Positions 1-7,812 of a DNA stretch of 44,385 bases are shown here, piece by piece. Every line of letters begins with the position of its first letter. Within the stretch, counting starts at the first letter, position 1. The translations under genes and the position numbers were made by a program. The notes below the pieces were generated by a model. That model was not told the DNA's origin, did no database searches, and worked only from the letters and a program-made list of their open reading frames with translations. Location of the stretch: positions 1 through 44,385 of the forward strand of contig JAGAQZ010000099.1 in assembly GCA_017622505.1 (NCBI GenBank), in the 5' to 3' direction. The DNA comes from Lachnospiraceae bacterium. GTDB taxonomy: Bacteria > Bacillota > Clostridia > Lachnospirales > Lachnospiraceae.

Positions 1-4
1 CAAT

Positions 5-1015
5 ATGTCAGTTACATTAAAAGACGTTGCCACTTTAGCAGGAGTATCCCCTTCTACAGCATCTCGCGTCTGCAAGGATAATCCTTCCATCAGTAAAGAA
101 ACAAAAGAACGCGTACGCAAAGCTATGGAACAATTAGGATATGAACCAAACCTTCCCGCTGAAGAAACCGTGAACAGAACTATCGGCATTATTTTACCGC
201 CCTCACCGAAGGAATCCTTTGAAAACGCTTTTCATTTGGAAGTTATCCGTGGTGTAAGCCAATTTTGTAATCAACATCATTATATGAATACTGTTATTAC
301 CGGCCGGGATGACGAAGAAATTCTGCGTGTATTAGAATATATGGTAAAAAACAATAAAGTAGATGGTTTTATTGTTACATATTCCAAGCAAGATGATCCG
401 ATTATTGATTATCTTTATAACGAAGGAGTTCTTTATGTTGTCATCGGTAAGGCTTATCGTTTTGCCAATCAGACTGTATATGTCGATAATGATAATGTAT
501 TAGCAGCTCAGGAAGCTACAGAGTACTTAATTAATTTAGGACATACAAATATCGCTTATTTAGGAAACGACAGTAATTTGATGTTTTCTGCAGACCGCAA
601 ATCCGGCTATCAGCTTGCATTGTTAAATCATAAAATTGAAGTAGAAAAAGAAAATATTATTGAACTTCCCTTTATTCCGGAAGAAAATTCTGTAGCTGTA
701 CATAATCTTTTAAGCAAAAAGAACCGTCCCACTGCCATTTTAGTCAGCGATGACTTATTTGCAGTAGCTTTAGAACGTGCCTGCATAGAAAAGAATTTGG
801 TTATTCCCAAAGATTTATCTATCATTTCATTCAATAATTCATTATTTGCAAGATTAACTTCTCCGCCACTGACATCTATTGATATCAATTCGATTCAGTT
901 AGGGATAGAAGCAGCATCACAGGTCATCAATCATATTGAAAATCCTAATCTTCTTGCAACTAAAATTATTGTTCCGCACAAATTGATAGAACGACATAGT
1001 TGCATTAAACTTTGA
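5..1015 (+). CDS. LacI-family transcriptional regulator
   Basis: This 336-residue protein starts with a classic LacI helix-turn-helix: TLKDVATLAGVSPSTASRV lies at about residues 4-22, followed by the hinge region ending LGYEPN. The rest reads as a periplasmic-binding-protein-like effector domain, with the family segments IGIILP, DGFIVTY, YLGHTNIAYLG-type strands and ILVSDDLFAVAL. Family members bind an operator as dimers and respond to a sugar or related ligand, but the ligand cannot be told here. The region upstream of the start lies outside the window, so the promoter and ribosome binding site cannot be judged. It is convergent with the GTPase operon and ends at the shared terminator at 1031-1080. 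No sugar-metabolism genes follow, so any target is probably upstream. Confidence 0.93.
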   Translation: MSVTLKDVATLAGVSPSTASRVCKDNPSISKETKERVRKAMEQLGYEPNLPAEETVNRTIGIILPPSPKESFENAFHLEVIRGVSQFCNQHHYMNTVITGRDDEEILRVLEYMVKNNKVDGFIVTYSKQDDPIIDYLYNEGVLYVVIGKAYRFANQTVYVDNDNVLAAQEATEYLINLGHTNIAYLGNDSNLMFSADRKSGYQLALLNHKIEVEKENIIELPFIPEENSVAVHNLLSKKNRPTAILVSDDLFAVALERACIEKNLVIPKDLSIISFNNSLFARLTSPPLTSIDINSIQLGIEAASQVINHIENPNLLATKIIVPHKLIERHSCIKL

Positions 1016-1030
1016 TATAAACAAAATAAA

Positions 1031-1080
1031 AGCGTGTGAAACATTTATCCTATTTGGATATAAATTCACACGCTATTTTT
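1031..1080. terminator. Bidirectional intrinsic terminator
   Basis: A perfect 10-bp inverted repeat (arms 1031-1040 and 1065-1074, AGCGTGTGAA/TTCACACGCT) encloses a smaller TATCC/GGATA stem. It is followed by a T run on the plus strand, and on the minus strand by TTTTATTTTG. It lies between the convergent lacI-type gene and the minus-strand GTPase operon and can serve both. Confidence 0.85.
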
Positions 1081-1092
1081 TACTTAACTATT

Positions 1093-2025
1093 TTATACCA
1101 AATTAATTATTTCTTCCTTCGGTGCCTTAGCCGGTTCTACCTCTGTTGCATATAACACAGGTCCGTTTCCGTTATAATCAGCCCAGTATTCAAACTTCAC
1201 AACCGCAGTAACCTTTACCCAGGTACCGTTCTCAAAGTTTTCAGCACCCTTCCACTTCGCTACAAAGCCAAGGAAGGCGATATCATCCGCGCAACAAGTC
1301 ATCGCCTGTCTGCCGGGCACAAAATGCCCTTTCGGAAAACCGTTCGGACGAACCGTAGTTGCAAGAAAGCTTACAGTCTTGCCTTCATAACGTTCCGGCA
1401 TATCCAGCATATCAAAGAACCAAATACCATAGGTCTCATCGGTCAGATCAATATGGTCTGCCTTCACGTCATACGGAAGCTCTTCTTCCATAGTCGCCGT
1501 TACTTCACCGTCTTTATCTTCAAATACTATTTCTGCCTCACGGTTTAATGCCATCATATTTCTTTTATACGTAGGAAGTTCCTTGGTCAATCCATCGCAT
1601 CGGTTAAAAATAATTAACTCCGACTTACGCACCATATCGCCAATCATTCCGCGCATATTGGTGTAATACATCGGGAAGGTTTGGGCGTTGATGATGGTAA
1701 TCTGCTGACCGATTTTCCAGTGCCAAGGGAACTTCAAATCCTTGTAAGGCCACATACCGTTGTATTCAATGATAATACGTCCCGGTCTGTGCTTCTTCTC
1801 AAGCTCCATCAATTTGGACGAATTAAAATCTTCCTTGCGTTCAATAATCTCCATTACGGTATTAGTTTCTTTTAAAAGGGCCTCATCATATTCCAACTCG
1901 CCTTCTTCACAAAGTAAAAGTAAGGTCTTTTCTTTGCTTTTAAAATAAGGCTGTTGCATGGTAAACTGAATGAATTCTGTTTTACCGCTCTCCAAAAAAC
2001 CGTTAATAATATATACTGCTTTCAT
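1093..2025 (-). CDS. COG0523/CobW-like P-loop protein with DUF1980-like C-terminal domain
   Basis: This 310-residue protein opens with a P-loop variant, NGFLESGKTEF (residues 8-18), and has a G4-like NRCD motif, both typical of the SIMIBI/COG0523 metallochaperone GTPases. It lacks the CxCC metal motif found in most members. The C-terminal ~100 residues (FPKGHFVPGRQAMTCCADD, GTWVKVTAVVKF, VLYATEVEPAKAP) resemble the C-terminal domain of YcgQ/TIGR03943-type (DUF1980) proteins, so this looks like a fusion. The ribosome binding site GGAGAATAGAA precedes the ATG. It is the last gene of the suf-GTPase operon, 53 bp after the His-rich GTPase. A role in metal (zinc or iron) homeostasis is inferred from family and context. 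The metal is unknown. Confidence 0.8.
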   Translation of the reverse strand: MKAVYIINGFLESGKTEFIQFTMQQPYFKSKEKTLLLLCEEGELEYDEALLKETNTVMEIIERKEDFNSSKLMELEKKHRPGRIIIEYNGMWPYKDLKFPWHWKIGQQITIINAQTFPMYYTNMRGMIGDMVRKSELIIFNRCDGLTKELPTYKRNMMALNREAEIVFEDKDGEVTATMEEELPYDVKADHIDLTDETYGIWFFDMLDMPERYEGKTVSFLATTVRPNGFPKGHFVPGRQAMTCCADDIAFLGFVAKWKGAENFENGTWVKVTAVVKFEYWADYNGNGPVLYATEVEPAKAPKEEIINLV

Positions 2026-2078
2026 TTCTATTCTCCGTTCTAAAGTGATTTACACTATTTCCGTTTAGAAATAACTGC

Positions 2079-3347
2079 TTACACTCCAAATAATGCTTTC
2101 AGATTGTCTTCTGAAATCTTGCTACCGATTACGCAGATTTTACCGGTAACTTCCGGTGAACCGTTACGGATATTCTTCTCATCGGGCACATAGTCAAAAT
2201 AAATGAATCCGCCGTCTTTATCGGGAACCATACCCTTGGCACGTAATACAAATCCATACTTTCCTGCGTCTTCCAATGCATCTAAGATGTCTGCAATTTC
2301 ATCCTTGGTATAGCTCTTGGGTGTTTCAAAGCCCCAGCTTGCAAACACTTCATCCGCATGATGGTGATGATGATGTCCGTCATGATCATGACATCCGCAA
2401 GTACATTCTTCGCCATGGTCGTGGTGATGGTGCTCGTGATGATCGTGGTCATGGTGGTGATGTTCATGGCCCTCATGATGGTCATGTTCGTGGTGTTCAT
2501 GATGGTCGTGGTCATGATGCTCGTGATCGTGGCATCCGCAGTCACAATCTTCATCATGGTCGTGATGATGGTGCTCATGATGATGGTCGTGGCATCCGCA
2601 GTCACAGTCTTCATCATGGTCATGATGATGGTGCTCATGATGATGCTCGTGGCATCCGCAATCGCAATCCTCGCCATGGTCATGGTGGTGATGTTCATGA
2701 TGATGCTTCTTCATCTCTTCCATCAATTCTTCTTCCAAAGACTTACCCGCTTCCATCGTTTCAAGGATCTTTGCACCGTCTATGCTGTCCCAAGGTGTTG
2801 TAATAATCGTCGCCTTTTCATTATGCTGTCTTAAAAGTTCTATTGCAGTCTGCACCTTATCTTCGCTGACATTCTGTGTACGGCTTAACACAATGGTGCC
2901 TGCGTTTTCAATCTGGTTAATAAAAAACTCGCCAAAGTTCTTGATGTACATTTTACACTTAGAAACGTCTACTACCGCAACGGCCGAATTCAACTTCACA
3001 TCTGCCATTTCCGCATCCTGATTCAAGTCAGCCACAGCTTTGATAACATCCGATAATTTACCAACACCTGAAGGCTCAATCAAAACACGCTCCGGAGTAT
3101 ATGTTGCAATTACTTCTTTCAGCGCAGTGCCGAAATCACCTACCAATGAACAACAAATACAGCCTGAATTCATTTCGCGGATTTCTACGCCGGCTTCTTT
3201 TAAGAAACCGCCATCGATACCGATTTCACCAAATTCGTTTTCAATTAAAACAACCTTCTCCTTATGTAAAACATCTTTTAACATTTTCTGTATAAAAGTG
3301 GTTTTTCCGGCGCCTAAGAAACCGGAAACAATATCAATCTTAGTCAT
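2079..3347 (-). CDS. COG0523 metallochaperone GTPase with giant His/Cys-rich loop
   Basis: The start at 3347 (MTKIDIVSGFLGAGKTTF) is preferred over an in-frame codon at 3425 because GGAAGAAG precedes it and the P-loop then sits at residues 9-18, as in CobW, YjiA and ZNG1. Residues 63-66 are the canonical CxCC motif (CICC), IEPSG follows at ~90, and G4 is replaced by SRTQ. The C-terminal ~90 residues (from FASWGFETP) form the CobW_C domain. Between them, residues ~214-330 are almost all His, Asp, Glu and Cys, with four C(D/T)CGCH units on a 20-residue period. The family delivers metal ions with GTP hydrolysis, and the loop suggests strong zinc, nickel or other transition-metal binding. It lies in one operon with sufCB. 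Which metal and which client are unknown. Confidence 0.9.
   Translation of the reverse strand: MTKIDIVSGFLGAGKTTFIQKMLKDVLHKEKVVLIENEFGEIGIDGGFLKEAGVEIREMNSGCICCSLVGDFGTALKEVIATYTPERVLIEPSGVGKLSDVIKAVADLNQDAEMADVKLNSAVAVVDVSKCKMYIKNFGEFFINQIENAGTIVLSRTQNVSEDKVQTAIELLRQHNEKATIITTPWDSIDGAKILETMEAGKSLEEELMEEMKKHHHEHHHHDHGEDCDCGCHEHHHEHHHHDHDEDCDCGCHDHHHEHHHHDHDEDCDCGCHDHEHHDHDHHEHHEHDHHEGHEHHHHDHDHHEHHHHDHGEECTCGCHDHDGHHHHHHADEVFASWGFETPKSYTKDEIADILDALEDAGKYGFVLRAKGMVPDKDGGFIYFDYVPDEKNIRNGSPEVTGKICVIGSKISEDNLKALFGV
2521..2700 (-). repeat. 60-bp tandem repeats encoding His-rich CDCGCH units
   Basis: Three consecutive 60-bp units (2521-2580, 2581-2640, 2641-2700) each encode one 20-residue block of the His-rich loop ending in CDCGCH. 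A more diverged fourth unit (CTCGCH) lies near 2385-2400. The units are in frame, so repeat-number changes would lengthen or shorten the metal-binding loop without breaking the gene. Confidence 0.9.
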
Positions 3348-3427
3348 TTTATCTTCTTCCTTTCTTTGACTTTGATTTATTTGTGCGCAAAATGCGTAAA
3401 ATACTTTTTTATTCTGATGAACCAACT

Positions 3428-4204
3428 TTAGTAGGAAATACTGCGATACTCTGCCATGGCATCCGTAATTGCCACATTTACGGCGTCAACATCATTGGTT
3501 CCTACAAGAACGCCGATAAGCTTGCCCTTAGCATCGAAAGTACCGCCACCTGACATACCGTCCGTAACCGCTCCGTCGCATACCAGCATATCATTCTGGA
3601 ACAAGGCAACAAACACGTCCTTCTCTTTGATGGTGCCCTCTACCACATCTTCCGCAACCCGGACGGAAGAACCAAGCATATATACATTTTCGCCTGCTAT
3701 AAGCTCCGAATAAGCATCATTGTCGGCAATATAGGCTTCTTTTATCACTTCCATAACACCTTCCGGCATATCGGCAACTGCCACGCGGATAAAAGCCACA
3801 TCATTGTACTTTCCGTACGCCAACACACTGCCGTATGCAGTACTGCCTCCATAAAAGCACACCAACGGCTTGGCCGTCTGCTCCACCACATGACTTGCGG
3901 TTACAATATCAACATACGAATCCGTAATATCGATGACCACACCGCTTCCGCCTAAGGTAATCGCAGTTCCCGATTCATCCGTGGCATCCGCTTCAACCCG
4001 CACAATGGAAGGCTTTAGTTTTTCCACTAATTCATCTTGGTCAATCTCACCAAAAACCGTCAACATCTTATCCTCCGACGTTGTTTCTTCCGAAGGTTCC
4101 ATGCTCTCAGAGATACTTTCTTCCGGCACTTCGTTATTTTTACAACCGGTAAAAACAACAGCCACAAGCAAAACAAGCAGTAAACCTTGCATTCCCTTTT
4201 TCAT
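3428..4204 (-). CDS. Trypsin-like (HtrA-type) serine protease lipoprotein
   Basis: This 258-residue protein has a lipoprotein signal peptide with lipobox VFTGC (Cys21). An acidic Ser/Glu-rich linker follows, then a chymotrypsin-fold protease domain. The apparent triad is His105 (TASHVVEQ), Asp135 (YNDVAFIRV) and Ser218 (DGMSGGGTFD), matching the HtrA/DegP arrangement. No PDZ domain follows, so it is a compact protease anchored outside the membrane. The ribosome binding site AGGAGAG overlaps the end of sufB, giving an 8-bp gap and implying co-transcription. Why a surface protease should be coupled to Fe-S assembly genes is not evident. The placement may only reflect operon growth. Confidence 0.85.
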   Translation of the reverse strand: MKKGMQGLLLVLLVAVVFTGCKNNEVPEESISESMEPSEETTSEDKMLTVFGEIDQDELVEKLKPSIVRVEADATDESGTAITLGGSGVVIDITDSYVDIVTASHVVEQTAKPLVCFYGGSTAYGSVLAYGKYNDVAFIRVAVADMPEGVMEVIKEAYIADNDAYSELIAGENVYMLGSSVRVAEDVVEGTIKEKDVFVALFQNDMLVCDGAVTDGMSGGGTFDAKGKLIGVLVGTNDVDAVNVAITDAMAEYRSISY

Positions 4205-4212
4205 AAGCTCTC

Positions 4213-5130
4213 CTACTTCAAGAAACCGCTGACAATCTGGGCTTCCGCCTCTGCTTCCGTAAGACCTAAGGTCATCAACTTAATCAACTGCTCGCCGGCG
4301 ATTTTACCGATGGCAGCCTCGTGAATTAAGCTTGCATCAATGTGGTTTGCCGTAATTTCAGGAACCGCACGCACGCATGCTTTATCCATAATAATTGCAT
4401 CACACTCTGTATGACCGTGGCACTTGTTATTACCGTTGATTTTGGATAAAAACAACTGATACGAATCATCCTTGGCAACCGAACGCGAAATTACGTTTGC
4501 ACCTGAATTCTCGCCATCCAAATTTACCTCAAAATCAGTCTCTGCGGTCTGCTTACCGTGAGTCATGATTTTCTCTTTGATTACAAGCGTAGCGTTGTCG
4601 CCCAAAGTCGCTTTTGTAGTTCTCTTGGTTGAATCCACGCCCTTAATCTGGACGGTATCCATTTCAAGGTACGCGCCTTCTTTTAACTCAATAATGGTTG
4701 TGGGGTTCATCACACGCTCACCGGTGCCTTCACCGCTTCCGTAATGTTTCTCCACATACTTCACCTTGGAATTTTTGCCCACAACAAAGCTGTGGATACC
4801 GCTGTGCTCAGAACCTTCTTTACCGCCGTTGTGAATACCGCAACCTGCGATAATGGTAACGTCACAGTCTTCTCCGATGATAAAATCATTGTATACAGAT
4901 TCCTTGATACCGCTCTGTGTCAAAAGAACGGGAATATGAAGGCTTTCTTTCTTGGTTCCGGACTTGATGATAATATCAATTCCGGGCTTGTCCTCTTTTG
5001 TAATAATATCTATATTTGCAGTTGTGTTGCGCCCTGCCAGACCGCCGTTGGTACGAATGTTGTACGCACCGGTGGGAATCTCGTGAAGGTCAGCCACCTG
5101 CTCTAATAAATTCTTCTGAATTGCGTCCAT
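4213..5130 (-). CDS. sufB: SufB/SufD-family Fe-S cluster scaffold protein
   Basis: This 305-residue protein carries the SufB/SufD core beta-helix signature. Its C-terminal part contains CHGHTECDAIIMDKA, AVPEITANH and ASLIHEAAIGKI, followed by the terminal helix region GEQLIKLMTLGLTEAEAEAQ. SufB with SufC ATPase assembles Fe-S clusters. The protein is much shorter than the ~465 residues of E. coli SufB and lacks its N-terminal cysteines. No sufD, sufS or sufU neighbour is present. This two-gene form matches the minimal SufBC systems known from anaerobes and archaea. It lies 41 bp downstream of sufC. Confidence 0.9.
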   Translation of the reverse strand: MDAIQKNLLEQVADLHEIPTGAYNIRTNGGLAGRNTTANIDIITKEDKPGIDIIIKSGTKKESLHIPVLLTQSGIKESVYNDFIIGEDCDVTIIAGCGIHNGGKEGSEHSGIHSFVVGKNSKVKYVEKHYGSGEGTGERVMNPTTIIELKEGAYLEMDTVQIKGVDSTKRTTKATLGDNATLVIKEKIMTHGKQTAETDFEVNLDGENSGANVISRSVAKDDSYQLFLSKINGNNKCHGHTECDAIIMDKACVRAVPEITANHIDASLIHEAAIGKIAGEQLIKLMTLGLTEAEAEAQIVSGFLK

Positions 5131-5171
5131 TTTATCCTGCTTTCCGCATATTTTATGCTGTCAAATTTCTT

Positions 5172-5900
5172 TTACTGCTCCATTTTATCAAGAAGTGTTT
5201 TACATCCTACGTCTCCGTACAAAAGTCCCGGTAAAACATCATCTTTTTTACCCTGGGCAGACACTTCGCCGTTTGCCAATACAATAATCTCGTCGGCAAT
5301 ATTTAAAATACGTTCCTGATGCGAAATAATGATGATGGAACCGCCCATTTTGGCATGCATATTTTCAAATACCTGAATCAAATTCTTGAAGCTCCAAAGG
5401 TCGATACCGGCCTCGGGCTCATCGAATACGGAAACCTTGGTTCCGCGGGCCATAATCATAGCGATTTCAATTCTTTTTAACTCACCGCCGGAAAGACTGG
5501 CATTTACTTCACGGTTAATATATTCCTTGGCACAAAGCCCTACTTCCGATAAGTACTTACAAGCCTCCGTAACGGTAATCTTCTTGCCTGCTGCCAAGGT
5601 GATCAAATCTTTTACGGTAATTCCCTTAAAACGCACCGGCTGCTGGAATGCAAAGCTGATGCCCATCTTGGCTCTGTCGGTAATGGATACATCCGTAATA
5701 TCCACTCCGTCCAGAAGAATCTGTCCTGAAGTAGGCTTAATAATACCGGCAATCAATTTGGCCATCGTGGATTTACCGCCGCCGTTGGGGCCTGTAATTG
5801 CCACGAATCCATCGTTAATGGTTACATTTATATTTTTGATAATTTCCTTCTGTGTATTGTTCTCTTCCACACTGTAGGATACATTTCTTAATTCAAGCAT
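5172..5900 (-). CDS. sufC: SufC Fe-S assembly ABC ATPase
   Basis: This 242-residue ABC ATPase has Walker A GPNGGGKST (residues 37-45), the Q-loop FAFQQPVRF, the signature ASLSGGELKRIEIAMI and Walker B VSVFDEPEAGID, all as in SufC. SufC powers conformational change of the SufB scaffold during cluster assembly in the cytoplasm. The ribosome binding site AGGAGAGGAG precedes the ATG. It is the first gene of the operon and is driven by the promoter at 5939-5966. Confidence 0.94.
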   Translation of the reverse strand: MLELRNVSYSVEENNTQKEIIKNINVTINDGFVAITGPNGGGKSTMAKLIAGIIKPTSGQILLDGVDITDVSITDRAKMGISFAFQQPVRFKGITVKDLITLAAGKKITVTEACKYLSEVGLCAKEYINREVNASLSGGELKRIEIAMIMARGTKVSVFDEPEAGIDLWSFKNLIQVFENMHAKMGGSIIIISHQERILNIADEIIVLANGEVSAQGKKDDVLPGLLYGDVGCKTLLDKMEQ

Positions 5901-5938
5901 CTTAACACTCCTCTCCTTGTCCTAAAACACCACCTTTT

Positions 5939-5966
5939 AGTATAACAATCTGTACTGAAAAGTCAA
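5939..5966 (-). promoter_or_regulatory. Sigma-A promoter of the suf-GTPase operon
   Basis: Read on the minus strand, TTGACT (5966-5961) is separated by 16 bp from TATACT (5944-5939), a near-consensus sigma-A promoter. It lies about 40 bp upstream of sufC. I do not see an obvious Rrf2-, Fur- or Zur-type box overlapping it. Confidence 0.75.
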
Positions 5967-6053
5967 CCTCCATACACAGTCCGGACACACCTTTTGTTCG
6001 CAATGTATTAACAATTATTTCACGATTCGTTGGTTTCTTTTACCGGCATTATG

Positions 6054-6062
6054 TGCTATAAT
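6054..6062 (+). promoter_or_regulatory. Extended -10 promoter of the HD-domain gene
   Basis: TGCTATAAT (6054-6062) is an extended -10 element with a perfect TATAAT. No good -35 lies at 17 bp. It is 54 bp upstream of the start at 6116 and divergent from the suf promoter. Confidence 0.6.
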
Positions 6063-6115
6063 AAATTCATATAAAATGACTGTTTAACAGCTCATAAGAA
6101 GAAAGAAGGTAATGT

Positions 6116-6721
6116 ATGGAATCTGTATTGCTTACTTTACTGAATCAGGACTCTTCACCGATTGAAAAAGAACTCCAGGAGTTAAAAAACTGGAATTTAT
6201 TTCCGGTTTTTGAATATTATGTAAAAGCGCTAAAAAAAGATAGTTTATATCAAAGTCATATACACGGCATCGGGCATATCGAACGAGTACTCCTCTTTGG
6301 CGGACTGATTGCAATGCAGAACCATTGCTCCGAAGAAGACACCCGTTTACTGCTCCTTGCGTGCTCTTACCATGACATTGGGCGAATCGATGATTCCCTG
6401 GACGATGATCACGGCAAACGCTCCAGCGAGAAATTGCCGGACGTCATTTCCATAGATGCCGAAGATTTGGCATTTGTACAGGCAGCCATCTATGCCCATT
6501 CTATCAATGACGTGCTTATGGAAGATACCATCCGTAATTTCGGAATATACGACAAACAACGCGCACTGTCCATTGCAAAAATGCTGAAAGATGCCGACGC
6601 CTTGGACCGCGTCAGGGTAATGGATTTGGATCCGCGCTTTTTACGGTATCCCTGTAGTGAACAGTATGTGGATTTTGCTTATGAATTATACAAAATTTAC
6701 CAAAATCTTGAAAACAATTAA
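6116..6721 (+). CDS. HD-domain phosphohydrolase
   Basis: This 201-residue protein shows the HD superfamily metal-binding pattern. HIHGIGHIERV supplies the first His residues, CSYHDIGR (about residues 80-87) is the HD doublet, and DADALDRVR near the C-terminal third supplies the later Asp. Such proteins hydrolyse phosphate esters or nucleotides with a divalent metal. The substrate is unknown. AGAAGG precedes the ATG. It lies 70 bp upstream of a (p)ppGpp synthetase, and HD domains can hydrolyse alarmones, so a functional link is possible. The sequence is not a recognisable SpoT or MESH1 hydrolase, so this is only an inference. Confidence 0.8.
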   Translation: MESVLLTLLNQDSSPIEKELQELKNWNLFPVFEYYVKALKKDSLYQSHIHGIGHIERVLLFGGLIAMQNHCSEEDTRLLLLACSYHDIGRIDDSLDDDHGKRSSEKLPDVISIDAEDLAFVQAAIYAHSINDVLMEDTIRNFGIYDKQRALSIAKMLKDADALDRVRVMDLDPRFLRYPCSEQYVDFAYELYKIYQNLENN

Positions 6722-6791
6722 GTGATTATAAATTTATATTATTTTTTCGGAATATTTTGTGTGGGTAAAACATTTTTAGGGGGACAATATT

Positions 6792-7505
6792 ATGCAACAG
6801 GACGATAAAATCTTTTTATACGAACAATTTCAACAATACGCTGTGCAGGAAGCCATGGCAAATTCCATGGAACAATTCCAGCAGCTGGTGACCAAATACG
6901 GTTGCGCAATTAAAGAAGTACGTACCAAATTCGAAGTTTTAAACGAAGAACTTTCCATTAAGAGTAAAAGAAATCCGATTCACGCCATTAAGTCACGTAT
7001 CAAAAATCCCAAAAGTATTATTGATAAGCTTCAGCGCAAGGGTCTTGCTTTTACCTTGGAAAATATGCAGAACGAATTAAATGACGTGGCCGGCGTCCGT
7101 GTTATCTGCGACTTCGTAGACGATATCTATGAAATTGCCGATATGCTATTGAAACAAGATGATATCAAATTAATCAGTTACAAAGACTATATCCGCGAAC
7201 CCAAGCCCAACGGCTATCGCAGTTATCATATGATTGTGGAAATTCCGGTATTCTTCTCTGAAGGAAAGGAATTTCTTAAGGTAGAAGTACAGCTTCGTAC
7301 CATCGCTATGGACTTCTGGGCAAGTCTTGAACACGAACTGAAATACAAGAAAGACTTACCGCAGATTGACAGTGCTTCCATCAGTGCACAACTTCTGGAA
7401 TGTGCTACCACAATTGCAGATATGGACTCTAAAATGCAGGAAATCAAGAATCAGATTTATCCCAAGTTCCCGCCGGAAATGATGCAACAGGTTGAAGATA
7501 TTTAA
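6792..7505 (+). CDS. Small alarmone synthetase (RelA/SpoT synthetase domain, RelQ-like)
   Basis: This 237-residue protein has the RelA/SpoT (p)ppGpp synthetase domain: NDVAGVRVICDFVDDIYEIA, YIREPKPNGYRSYHMIV, KVEVQLRTIAMDFWASLEHELKYK. It has no HD hydrolase, TGS or ACT domain, as in the RelQ/YjbM class of small alarmone synthetases, which are about 210 residues. It pyrophosphorylates GDP or GTP from ATP to produce stringent-response alarmones. AGGGGG eight bases before the ATG is a strong ribosome binding site. A terminator follows at 7558-7590. Confidence 0.92.
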   Translation: MQQDDKIFLYEQFQQYAVQEAMANSMEQFQQLVTKYGCAIKEVRTKFEVLNEELSIKSKRNPIHAIKSRIKNPKSIIDKLQRKGLAFTLENMQNELNDVAGVRVICDFVDDIYEIADMLLKQDDIKLISYKDYIREPKPNGYRSYHMIVEIPVFFSEGKEFLKVEVQLRTIAMDFWASLEHELKYKKDLPQIDSASISAQLLECATTIADMDSKMQEIKNQIYPKFPPEMMQQVEDI

Positions 7506-7812
7506 TTTCTGAAAGAACAACTCATTGTCCGGACAGAAAACTTCATATTTACAGCAAAAAGACAGGTATTACATTAATACCTGTCTTTCGTTTATCTTAT
7601 GTATATTTCGGGGGGAATCATGGTATTTCTTGTAACCATTCATCTCATGTATGTCAGGTATTCTTTCATCTTTCGTACCTTACGTTTCCTCTTACGGTAT
7701 CTTTCGCCGGCTCTTTCGTACTCTCCTGTGCTCTTTGGCACTTACATTATCGCTAATGTATTTTTAACTATACAACACTGACTACACCATTTCTACACCA
7801 AACAACAAGATT
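7506..7812. other. 307-bp intergenic region
   Basis: Apart from the terminator at 7558-7590, I see no supported gene here. A plus-strand ORF begins at 7599. An internal ATG at 7620, preceded by GGGGGG, would encode about 53 hydrophobic residues. It follows the terminator directly, has no visible promoter and has a skewed Leu/Phe/Tyr composition, so I do not call it. Confidence 0.5.
7558..7590 (+). terminator. Intrinsic terminator after alarmone synthetase
   Basis: A perfect 14-bp stem (7558-7571 with 7575-7588), whose core is GACAGGTATTA/TAATACCTGTC with a CAT loop, ends in a short T-rich tail. Confidence 0.8.

Noticed and set aside
2521..2700. Regular repeats considered as a CRISPR array.
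   Set aside because: The units are contiguous without spacers and encode protein in frame.
2276..2834. Plus-strand ORFs opposite the His-rich GTPase loop.
   Set aside because: They are mirror images of the repeats. The minus strand has the GTPase motifs, ribosome binding site and CobW_C domain.
7599..7781. Small hydrophobic plus-strand ORF with GGGGGG before an internal ATG.
   Set aside because: It follows a terminator, has no promoter that I can see, and has a low-complexity composition.
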